From assembly GCA_000697665.1 (NCBI GenBank), contig KL197714.1, positions 724,728-788,727 on the forward strand: a stretch of DNA of 64,000 nucleotides. Direction: 5' to 3'. The DNA comes from Jaapia argillacea MUCL 33604. Lineage: Eukaryota > Basidiomycota > Agaricomycetes > Jaapiales > Jaapiaceae. A model generated the notes under the pieces. That model was given only the letters and a program-made list of their open reading frames with translations. It made no database searches and had not been told where the DNA came from. Each line of letters starts with the position of its first letter. Positions within the stretch are counted from its first letter, which is position 1. Shown piece after piece: positions 46,331 through 59,787 of this stretch. Both the position numbers and the translations under genes were made by a program.

Positions 46331-47184
46331 ATAGTCCCCATATCTTTTTCTATCTCGGTATCCACCTTACAGCCACCAACGGAGCCCGGACAGGAGCTCC
46401 CAAGAACAATCCACGAGCATGGGATAGAGGCAGCGACGTCCCCGGGCAAATTTGAAGCGCTTTGGCTTCTTAACTTCTTGGCCTTCACGGGTTGGCCCAT
46501 GGACTCTAAACCGTGCTATCACTAATACTTGGGATGCATTCTTCGATCGCCATTCTGACGCGGTCACGGGCCCGACTTTTGTTCGTGCACCCCTACTTCA
46601 TAACGTCCGTGACCATGATTCCCTTCGTGCGGCGATTATGGAGAAAGTGCCCATGCTACCAAACTTCTGCGCATTTACTTGCAGAATTGGCACCTCAACT
46701 TTAGACGTGGATCGGATGATCTCCTCCTGAAGTGGGCGGTCAATCAGACTTCCCTCTCTAGGTCCCAGGGCGATTATATTCCCTCATGACCGCATTACGA
46801 TTTTCTTCAAGTGTGGCCGAAAAATTCGATCACACTTTGATCTCACCCGATCCCCCGCCTTCCCCTGGCAGCCGCTCAGCAATGGATCACAAGTCCTTCC
46901 TAGCCTGTCTTCCGAAAGGTGCGTATGCCGAACATGTCCTTCGAACTCTCGGAAGTGAATAGACGTGGCAGATGTCGATTACGTTGAAAATAGGGGAATC
47001 ATTGTAACGGTTGGTCTGGGTGCCGACAGAGATGAGGATGGATCCACCAGACGATGCCAGTGTCGTCTGTCTACTGTCAGCTCACCGTTTCCCCCATCTC
47101 CCTATCGCGAAGTTTGAACAGGCGATTCCCGATGAAGGATCGACACACTCTCCCAATCCCAATACAAATGACGTGTCACGCACC
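46331..47184. other. No gene assigned
   Basis: About 0.85 kb between two SLD3-derived relics. The plus-strand frame at 46452-46730 (KRFGFLTSWPSRVGPW and so on) has no recognised family. Confidence 0.35.
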
Positions 47185-47335
47185 TCCGCGTCGTCAAGAC
47201 GGAGGAGGTTTCGGGCGAAGATGACGACGATTTACTCTTGGGATCATCATCGAAACTAGGAGGAGGGTTGAACGATTTGATGGGGAGTGGGATTTAGGGT
47301 GGATAGTGGGTGAGGGGGAGGTGTTTGAGGGAGTC
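47185..47335 (+). pseudogene. Relic of the SLD3 C-terminal coding end, inverted relative to SLD3
   Basis: Reads VKTEEVSGEDDDDLLLGSSS then, with a frame change, FDGEWDLGW and GEGEVFEG. The SLD3-like gene has VKTEEVSEEDDDELLLGSSG, FDEEWDFGL and GGEVLVQG. It lies on the plus strand whereas SLD3 is on the minus strand, so it was moved and inverted. Confidence 0.85.
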
Positions 47336-48307
47336 TGCGTAGGGAGAGGAAGTTTCAGTGATATTCGCCATGAAATTTGAACACATACATATGGATCCGG
47401 AAAACTGCTCCGTGTGGGCGAGTGTGCTTTACTGTCGTACCTGTCGGTGTTTAGGTTTAGATGCCAACCAGCTTGCCCATGATACTCATCGGCACGAAAA
47501 CTTGGATATTGTGCTCATCACGACAAGGTCCCGGAATTGTCACAAGTCTGAAGTGATGCACCGGGACAGCGTGATTGCAACGGTGCCAAGCCGAGGATCA
47601 TCCACGGTGATATGAAGCTTGAAGCTGAACGCCCTGGCGTTTATTCTGGATGTTTCAATCCTATCGCATTATACAGACAGACAGGATGGTATAGGAAACA
47701 ATACAGTATCAAGGCTGGAAGAGAGGAAGCAAACTGGTTCGACACAAGGAGCGAAGGAGAGTGAATGGCAACCACCAGCTCAAGCCCGCTCATAGAGCAG
47801 AAGCGGACAGACCTCGACCAAAAAGGAGGAAGAGAGGGAGAGGCAGGAGGGTCGACGATTGCGACATCAATCGATGTTGCACCGCAATACTTCAGAGACG
47901 GCGATGGAGGTACAAGTCGCTGTTTCTGTACACAAGGGTGCGAGAGGGGAGAGCCCACAAAATGCAAGAGAATTGGAGTAGAAATGATACCTCGGGGCTG
48001 ATAGCAAGCTGTTTGTCTCCGTATGCCCAACAAGATCCATCAGGGATAACCTCCACAAGTGCCTTCCTTGATGAGGTATCCCAGATGGGTCACCAGGACA
48101 GCACGGACGATGGTATGGCTGGCAATTGGGCGGTACCTGCACTTGGGTGAGAGGGTGGATGGGTGGGAATTGTCAGAATTTTTTTGCTTGGTGATGTCAC
48201 GGTACGTGACTGCCAACAGTAACGTTGTGACTAGACGCGTGCTGTAACGCGTCTCCCCTCATCGACTCGTGGACTCCGAATCTTCATCACCTCAGATTAT
48301 TCCCAAA
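47336..48307. other. Intergenic upstream of MSH2, no gene assigned
   Basis: Open frames up to 130 codons on both strands overlap each other (47641-48150) and have no recognisable product. The last 150 bases should hold the MSH2 promoter; ACGCGT occurs twice near 48236-48253 and could be an MBF-type MCB site, which would fit S-phase expression. Confidence 0.35.
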
Positions 48308-51300
48308 ATGTCGTTAATGTACGGCAAAGAAAAAGAGTCGACCCAAGATACAGGCCAGTATTATCTGCTATCTCTATCACTGCCAACTAACCATGGCCAG
48401 CACACCACAGAAGCCGACCCAGGTTTCTGCACCTTCTTCGCCGCCCTCCCTGCAAAATCCCCCTCGACAACAGGCACCGTCCGTCTCTTCAGACGTACCA
48501 ATGCCAACGGAGCTTACTATACCACTCATGGCCCAGACGCCCTCTTTGTAGCCCAACACGTCTTTCATACCAACTCCGTTATCAAGCACCTCGGAAGCGG
48601 GAAGAAAGGTCCTGGATTACCGAGTGTCATACTGAGTGATAGTGTTGCGAAGGGTTTCCTGAGGGATGCGCTGACTGTTAGACAGCTGAAGGTTGAGATT
48701 TGGGAAGGTGACGGGACGAAGAAGGGAGGGAAGTTTAAACTGGATAAGGAGGTGCGGTTGTGGTTTTGTCTCGTTGTGTTTCACAGCTAATCATGAGGTT
48801 ACGGTATGTGTTCATGGTAGGCATCTCCAGGCAACCTCCAAGCAGTCGAAGAGCTCTTGTTCGGTAACACAGACATTCTTTCCGCGCCCATTGTGATGGC
48901 AATCAAGATAGCCTCCACCCCCTCCACTTCTGCACCTGCTCCGGGCGGAGGAACGACTGTGGCCTCATCACCGAAAGCGAAAACGAAGCTTGTTGGGGTC
49001 GCATTTGCTGACACTAACAGTCGAGAACTTGGGGTATCAGAGTTTGTCGACGATGAGTTGTTTTCGAATGTCGAGGTGCGAGTACCTACAATTTCCCTGA
49101 ATTTGGTTTGAGCTTACTCTGATTCTGGCTTGTCTTGCGAAGTCACTTGTGATCCAACTTTCAGTGAAAGAGGCTCTCATACCCACTGGGACTGCATCAG
49201 GAAAGACAGATCGTGATCTTGATTTAAACAAGCTGAGAGGCGTGTTGGAGAAGTGTGGGGTTGTAATGACAGAGAGGAAGCCGAGTACGTATTTCACTCG
49301 GCCCTCCTTGATATTGTGTTCGCCCAGCCGTCAGAGTTTCTGACGAGATTTTTACTATCAGGCGAATTTAACTCCAGGAATATTGAAGAGGACCTCCTCC
49401 GACTCTTAGTTCAAGACACGAGTTCTTCAGGATCCGCTATGACGATCCGTACGTTGCCCTCTTACTGGCCCACCTTTCACATCCAGGACACTAAACCTGA
49501 CGACCTTGCAGCCCAACTCTCCCTTACCTCGGCCCCTTCCTCCCTTGCCGCCCTCCTCTCATACCTGTCCCTCCTCTCCGACCCATCAAACCACAACACC
49601 TTCTCAATACGAACCCACGAGTTGGGCCAGTATATGAGATTGGATGCTAGTGCCGTCAAGAGTATGTGTTTGACTGGGGGTGAGGTGTGTTTGGGCTTGC
49701 TCTTAGGTCGGGTGTTCGATTGGATTGACGTTTGGGTGATGATCTTAGGGCCCGCATAACAGGAATACGACACTACTTGGTTTGTTGAATAAGTGTAAAA
49801 CGGCGCAAGGGACGAGGTTGTTGGCTGGGTGGTTGAAGCAACCTTTGGTTAACTTGCACGAGATCCGTGAGTTCATCGCGTGCCCGCCTCCCTTTCATGA
49901 TTGACAATTGTTGCCTTCTTTCGATACGATAGAAAAACGTCAGGATTTGGTTGAGCTGTTCGTGACTGATTCTGATGCAAGGCGGACTCTTCAGGTAAGT
50001 CGTCGGCTTACGGTAGAATCTTTAATGGGTTACTATACCATTTCATGTTTTCATCTTTGACATTCCTCCTTCCACAATGACGCATATATTCACCTCACCT
50101 TCTGTCGTTCTCCTTTTATCCTGTGAACTAGCTGGTACTGACATGGACTTCTGTCTTATAGGACGACTTCATGAAAGCGATGCCAGACCTTCATCGGATT
50201 AGCAAACGGTTCCAGAAATCGGTTGCTACTCTCGAAGATGTCGTTAGGGTCTATCAGGTCGTGCTCAAAGTAAGTATCCATCCTTCTCTCCTCCCATCAA
50301 TTGTTACTTCTCCAGCCCTCTCTTATGGGTCAATTTTGATGACTTGGTTTATTAGCTCCAAGGATTGATCACGACCCTCGAAGCACTTAACCCTGAAGTG
50401 GATCATGTTAAGGCGCTCATCGAGGAGACGTATCTGACGAAGCTGAAGGTAAGTAGCATGCATTCGTGTTGTGAAAGGTTTCAACTCTGACATTCACGAT
50501 ATTGTCAACAGGAATTTGAGGGCAACCTTTCCAAGTATGCCGACATGGTCGAACAGACACTTGATCTTGATCAGCTCGACCACCATAATTATGTGATCAA
50601 ACCTGATTATGACGAGAGGTTGCAGGAGTTGGCTGCTAGGCTTCATGAGGTGTATTTTCTCTCTCCGTTGTGATCTGATTCTTCGATATTGACGTTGGTT
50701 ATTTCTTTCGCAGATTCGAGATGGTCTGGACGAGGAGCATCAAGAAGTCGGGAGGGACTTGGGCCTGGACCTTGATAAGAAGTTACACTTGGAGAACTCT
50801 CAGACGTATGGATATTGTTTCCGGTTGACGAAGAATGTACGTGTTTTCCATTTCCTCTATACTAGATACTGACCATTGCTCCCTTTCACCTTAGGATGCG
50901 AAAGCGATTGCCAACAAACGTGCATACATCGAGCTGGGGACAATCAAAGCCGGCGTTTACTTTACAACGAAGACGCTCAAGGAGCTTGCTGTTGATTTTA
51001 AGGAGTCTACGGAGAAGTATACCAGGACGCAGAGTGGGCTGGTGAAGGAGGTTGTGAACATTGCTTGTGAGGCTCTTCATCCCTTGGATTCTGATTGGGA
51101 CGCTGATCAAGACGAACTTGTCTGATATGAAGCGACTTACACACCTGTCTTGGAATCTTTGAACAACGTTATTGCCCATTTGGACCTAATTCTCAGGTAT
51201 GCATTGCCTGTTTCTTTGGGGGTGGACTCGATGATTGACTCGAAGATGTGAAGCTTTGCTCATGTTGCTTCCAATGCTCCGGAGACATACATCCGGCCCA

Positions 51301-52691
51301 CTGTGCTCGAGAAAGGTGAGCGATGGGATCCTTTGTCTGTTTGAGACTGCCTGATGCGGTATAAGGCTCTGGAAGTTTGATCTTGCGCGAGGCTCGACAC
51401 CCATGTCTGGAAGTTCAAGATGATATTTCCTTCATCCCAAATGACGTTGAGATGATCAAGGGTACGTTTATTTGCATCGCTCGATAGTTCTGCCAAACTA
51501 AGATTTCATTAGGCGAAAGCGAGTTCCAAATAATCAGTACGCCACTTATATATACTCTACTCCCCCACTCCCGCTCATGGAACCCTTCATTCAGCTGGGC
51601 CTAATATGGGCGGCAAATCAACATTCCTCCTTTCATGCGCCGTCATCGCTCTGATGGCTCAAATTGGCTCCTTTGTCCCTTGCTCAGAAGCACAAATTCC
51701 TATACTTGACTCAATACTGTGTCGCGTCGGTGCGGGCGATAGTCAGCTCAAGGGGATCTCGACATTTATGGGTGAGATGCTGGATATTGCTACTATTCTT
51801 AGGGTGCGTCCGCTTTCAATTTATCTGATGGTTAAGACGCTCACAGAGTTTACAGGGCGCCACTTCGGACTCGTTGATTATCATCGATGAGCTGGGCCGA
51901 GGTGAGTAGATCTTCTATCACCACCGGACTTCTCCTGATGTCACCTTTGCATAGGAACATCGACGTACGATGGGTTCGGTTTGGCGTGGGCTATTTCAGA
52001 GTGAGCCACATCTTCGCGTCTATTCAAATGGCACGCTGACTAATGTTCGTTCCAAAGGCATATTGCATCTCAATTGCACTCTTATTGCCTATTCGCGACT
52101 CACTTTCACGAGCTCACGGCGCTCGACCAACAACTCCCACATGTGAAGAATCTCCACGTCGTGGCGCATGTAGCCAAAAGCGGAGATAGCCCTCAAGATC
52201 GAGATATAACCCTCTTGTACAAGGTTGAGCCAGGTACACATCGAATACCTCCTCAGTCGTGTGAACCGTATTCATATTTGACGTAGGTGTCTGTGACCAG
52301 AGCTTCGGTATCCACGTCGCAGAGTTGGCGAATTTCCCGGAGTCCGTGGTCAAGGTAGATCAGCTCTCCTGTGTCGACATTCATGGGACTCACTGGAATC
52401 TCGCAGTTGGCTAAACGGAAAGCTGAAGAATTGGAGGACTTCAATACGGATGACCACGCATCGGAACCCCAGCACTCGAAGGAAGTCACGGATGAAGGCA
52501 TCCAGATTGTCGAACAGCTGCTACGAACTTGGGCCTCTCGGATTCCAGATGAGGTCGACGGCGAGGACGTTGTGATGTCAGATGATACTACCGCCGAAGC
52601 CCAGCTTGAGGAACTCAAGCGATGCTTTGAAGAATTTAAGCCTCGGATAGAAGCGAATCCTTGGGTCCAATATTTGTTGTCTTCATTGTAG
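48308..52691 (+). CDS. MSH2: DNA mismatch repair protein MSH2
   Basis: MutS homologue that pairs with MSH6 or MSH3 in the nucleus to recognise mismatches and small loops. Domain I begins [17 protein letters not shown] and continues [14 protein letters not shown] and [11 protein letters not shown]. Domain II has [18 protein letters not shown] and FSNVESLVIQLS-type splicing. The lever and clamp show [48 protein letters not shown] and [16 protein letters not shown]. The ATPase spliced across introns gives [17 protein letters not shown] (Walker A), [18 protein letters not shown] (signature) and [19 protein letters not shown] (Walker B), then [12 protein letters not shown]. It ends [11 protein letters not shown]. 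More than ten short introns are present. The exact start is uncertain: 48308 is the first ATG of the open frame, but an upstream exon is possible. Confidence 0.95.
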
Positions 52692-52922
52692 TCTCGATAA
52701 TGCTCTCACCCTGCTTTCTACGCTATCGCCGCTCTGACTCCTGGAACATCGTACATACTTGTATTATAATCATACCCTACCGATTGCTGCTATTGTATAT
52801 CTCCCTCCATCGTGGTACCTCCCGCAACCAAGTCTTGATTCACGCCGTCTGCTGAGCGATAGCAGGTCTCCACTGGTAAACATGGTTCTACACTTGTTAT
52901 TCATGTTGCTACAGATAGTCAT

Positions 52923-56538
<3,616 letters not shown>

Positions 56539-56591
56539 AGATGAGATGAAGGAGGCGTGAGAAAGAGAGATGAACGAATTAAAGGGTGAAA
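56539..56591. promoter_or_regulatory. 53-base bidirectional promoter/5' UTR between NCL1 and the EF-hand-like gene
   Basis: The two start codons face away from each other with 53 bases between. No room exists for separate promoters unless transcription begins inside the other gene. I see no TATA box; the stretch is AG-rich on the plus strand. Confidence 0.6.
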
Positions 56592-57746
56592 ATGGACCCT
56601 AACCTTATTCTGACCATGGATGACTTTGACCGTCTCCCGACAACCACGAGACAAGCCATCGACGATGCTTTCGATGCTGTCGTCCAATCAGAGTCGGCCC
56701 CGAAACACGCGCCGGGTGGCTTTGTAGTCAATGAACCAGGCGGCTTTCTCGTAGATGAACCAGGCGGGTTTATAGTCGATGAACCAAGCGACCCTGCGCC
56801 TGGTGGTTTTGTACTCGACGAACCACCTGCAGCTGCACCTAAACCAACATATATCCCACTCTCCCAAATCCCCTCTGCTCTCGCCCTCCTCGACCTACCA
56901 CCAGACGACGATCAAGTCTTGTCCGTCTTCCGTAACGCCGCTTCCGGATGGACTGGCTCCACCTCTCAGGGAGCTGGCGAAGGCCAGGGTGAGGGTATGA
57001 TAACTAGGAAGGACTGGAGATCCGTCTGTGCCGTCCTGCTCGCTTCTTCCACTTCTCTCTCGGAGGACGAGGACGAAGAACCAATAGATGTCGATACCAT
57101 CCAGAGAGATGGGGAGGGGGAAGAGAGCGACTTGACACCGGATGATGGAGAGTACGAAGATGAGGATGGAGAAGAGGGCGGGTACGAAGATGAAGATGGT
57201 AGCGAGGACGAATACGTTCAACCCGGTCCTTCCAACAAACGCAACGCCCCTCCCAACCGCTCCTCCAAAACGCGCAAAGTCAAATCCCGCACCCAACAAC
57301 GCGACTCCGACTCCGATTCCGACTCACCCAAAACTCTCACATCCAAACAACTAGAAACGACACTCCAAACATTCGCTTTATTCTTCCCTTCCCTCCCTCC
57401 CCCAAGTACAAACTCTCGTTCCAAGAAAGGTAAACACAAAGCAAGAGAAGGAGAAGAACAAAGTATAGAGGACAAATTCTTAGGAGTAGAAGATATCGCA
57501 CGAGCCGCTAGTTTATTGAAGGAAAAGATTAGCGTCGATGAGGTCCGTTTCCATTCATCCCTTTATTCTTTCTCGTTCTTGACCTCGGTATGCTCAATAC
57601 TTAACATCTCAAACCCTCAACACTCCGCCCCCACTGCCCCACCCCAGATCAAACAAATGTTAGCAACATACTCATCCCACCTCTCCCACCAACAAATGTC
57701 CATCCAAGATTTCGGTCGAATGTTAATAGAGGCTGGCTTAGTCTGA
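56592..57746 (+). CDS. Acidic protein with GGF repeats and EF-hand-like C-terminus
   Basis: Two exons, 56592-57542 and 57648-57746, give 349 residues. The intron is 105 bases and has no stop, so a retained form of 384 residues is possible. The N-terminus MDPNLILTMDDFDRLPTTTR leads to four copies of an octapeptide-like PGGF(V/L/I)(V/L)(N/D)EP unit (residues about 38-80). Then come PKPTYIPLSQIPSALALLDL and KDWRSVCAVLL, and long acidic blocks (EYEDEDGEEGGYEDEDG). A basic stretch SSKTRKVKSRTQ could be a nuclear signal. The C-terminus LGVEDIARAASLLKEKISVDE-IKQMLATYSSH ... MSIQDFGRMLIEAGLV has the spacing of an EF-hand pair without strong calcium loops. Function unknown; the acidic and basic make-up suggests a nuclear protein. 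Confidence 0.75.
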   Translation: MDPNLILTMDDFDRLPTTTRQAIDDAFDAVVQSESAPKHAPGGFVVNEPGGFLVDEPGGFIVDEPSDPAPGGFVLDEPPAAAPKPTYIPLSQIPSALALLDLPPDDDQVLSVFRNAASGWTGSTSQGAGEGQGEGMITRKDWRSVCAVLLASSTSLSEDEDEEPIDVDTIQRDGEGEESDLTPDDGEYEDEDGEEGGYEDEDGSEDEYVQPGPSNKRNAPPNRSSKTRKVKSRTQQRDSDSDSDSPKTLTSKQLETTLQTFALFFPSLPPPSTNSRSKKGKHKAREGEEQSIEDKFLGVEDIARAASLLKEKISVDEVRFHSSLYSFSFLTSVCSILNISNPQHSAPTAPPQIKQMLATYSSHLSHQQMSIQDFGRMLIEAGLV

Positions 57747-58387
57747 CTTTATCACCCCTCGGGTTGGGTGGCGTGGCGCCACTGGAGGTAGTGGTGGTAG
57801 AGGTACTACAGCTCTCGGTACATGCGCATATATACAGCTTCCATAGACCTATATACATCATCCATAAACCAAACCTAACCACCGAGAAGAAAACGTGTGT
57901 AGGAGAGGGGATCCACCAACTCTGACCGAGATTCTCCAATCCGAAGAACTCGGCCCTACCTCAACATCACCCAACCGACCTCCCAGCCCCCAAAAGACCA
58001 CCATGTGAGGTTGAAACTTCTTACTCAGAACAAGACGATACATTCTCAAAGGACATCAACCCCGATCCCTCCAAGTCGTCGTATGCAAACCCTACAAGAG
58101 TACACATCAGTTACAACCTTACCGTGACCCAATCAGGACGATGAAGGATGCAGAGTCCTTGTATCACAGTGTTCTTTCACTATTGGTCAAGTAAGCTGCG
58201 GAGAGGACCAAATGTCCTCCAGAAGCTCAAATCTTGAACCAAACGGACGCGCGACACACGACAGAACGTAAAACACTACAACGTCCAAAACAATCCGTAT
58301 TTCAAGTCCCTCCCCATCCTAAACATACAAACACCACGTCCCTTCAACGGGTATCCACCCCACCCCCAACGTCCACAGACCCCAGTC
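57747..58387. other. Convergent intergenic region, no gene recognised
   Basis: 3' flanks of the EF-hand-like gene and of PMP3. Short frames only. Confidence 0.45.
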
Positions 58388-58957
58388 CTAATTGGTAGTA
58401 GCACCATAATTAACAGGCGGAACTCCTCCTCCCGCACCAGGCTGCTGAGTATACAAAGGCTCATACTGCCCATTGCCCACATCTAAATCATAAAGTGTCG
58501 ATTCATCAATAACCAAGGAATACACCTGAGTGAAGAGGTGAAACTCACAGTTGAACCCACCCCTTCCATACCTCTCCTCCGCTTGCATCTTCTTATAGAT
58601 CAACCAGAATGCGTGCTATTAGACAAACGATACGTCAGAGTGTGCGATCAAGTGGGGAGGGAAAGGGACTGAACGATGTGGCCTGGGATGTATCCCAATC
58701 TATATCAGAAATCGCGTTAGAGGTCGAGCGTTTTAAGTGATAGAGAGCGAGAGAACGTACATGGTCAAACAAATATTGATCAAAAGATCACAGCTACATC
58801 CCGTAATGAAAGCAGCAGCAGCAGGCGGGAAGATGATAGCAACCTTTCACGTCGAACCAACCAACCAAGGTGCGTTAGCCATCGGAGTTCCAAACCCAAT
58901 ATCCAAAGCAACGAGCCTACGTACGAGGATGAGAAGAACGTCAGATCCTTTGACCAT
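58388..58957 (-). CDS. PMP3: PMP3/RCI2 family small membrane proteolipid
   Basis: Very hydrophobic plasma membrane protein that affects membrane potential and salt tolerance in yeast. Spliced from four exons: MVKGSDVLLILVAIIFPPAA, AAFITGCSCDLLINICLTM, LGYIPGHIHAFWLIYKKMQA and EERYGRGGFNYVGNGQYEP. It ends with a Pro/Gly-rich tail PLYTQQPGAGGGVPPVNYGA. The FPPAA, GC.CD.LINI.LT.LG and GH.HAFW(L/I)(I/V) motifs are diagnostic and give two membrane helices. At about 100 residues it is longer than yeast Pmp3 (55) through the C-terminal tail, which is usual in filamentous fungi. All introns are 50-80 bases; the last removes a stretch before YVGNG. Confidence 0.92.
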
Positions 58958-59787
58958 GTTGTCTAACAGGTATAACACGTTGGTATGGAGATATAAAGTT
59001 GAGTTGAAAGTGGGGGTTGGAGGTGGAAGTGAGGTTGCGAGGAGGGGTTGGAGCTGGAGGTGCGGTTATGAGGGAGGTGTTCGAGTCTGCGGGCGCAGCG
59101 AGGTTGGGCGGATAGGACCGACGTCATCGCGCCACCAGGTGACCATGTGGACTCAATTGCTTCCGCTCCACAACCTCGAGAGTCCTCTCCGAGCCATCCA
59201 AGTTTTCAAGCTGTTCTCAAGTACAGTAGCTGAGCGCCGATCGCAAAGCCCCACGCCCTCATCCAGATAATGATATGTATCGAAAAAAAAATAACAGCAA
59301 ATCAGACACAACTACTATACATATAGAGAGAGTCCCAGAATTCAGTCCTAAAACAAGCCGCATGCTATGGTAATAAATAAGCAGCAGCGAGGCTCGAGAA
59401 ATTATAGGGCACAACGACCCCCATCAATAATCTAAACAAAGCTCGCAAGCAAAAGAAAAGACACGGGATAGGCGGTGGAAGGCATGCACAAACGCCTGAG
59501 AGTCGACCAAATACCATTTTATTCCCCCCCTCTCCTTCTGTTTTCCATCATCGTGCGAGCCCATAGATCCATCAACGGGGAAAGCGTGGCTTCAAAAACC
59601 GACGCGAAAGGAACGACACTTGCGCAGCAAGGCGTTCCCGTGGAGGCTGGGCGTAGGCCGAAGGCGGATGGCACCAATTATATTCTATGTTGAGACAAAA
59701 GCCGACGAAGGGTAGATGCGAAGATCGTAAAAGTGGATAAGCACAATTATGACAATCACAGAGACACCCCGATGCTCACTCTCCTAC
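58958..59787. other. Intergenic, no gene recognised
   Basis: Promoter side of PMP3 and 3' flank of the G-alpha gene. Frames here have no splice logic or recognisable product. Confidence 0.45.

Noticed and set aside
47761-48150. Overlapping frames of about 130 codons on both strands upstream of MSH2
   Set aside because: Neither strand gives a recognisable protein and each is the other's shadow; the stretch is more likely non-coding.
48236-48253. Pair of ACGCGT motifs upstream of MSH2 as MCB cell-cycle sites
   Set aside because: Two copies of a 6-base motif are suggestive but too weak alone; mentioned only as a note.
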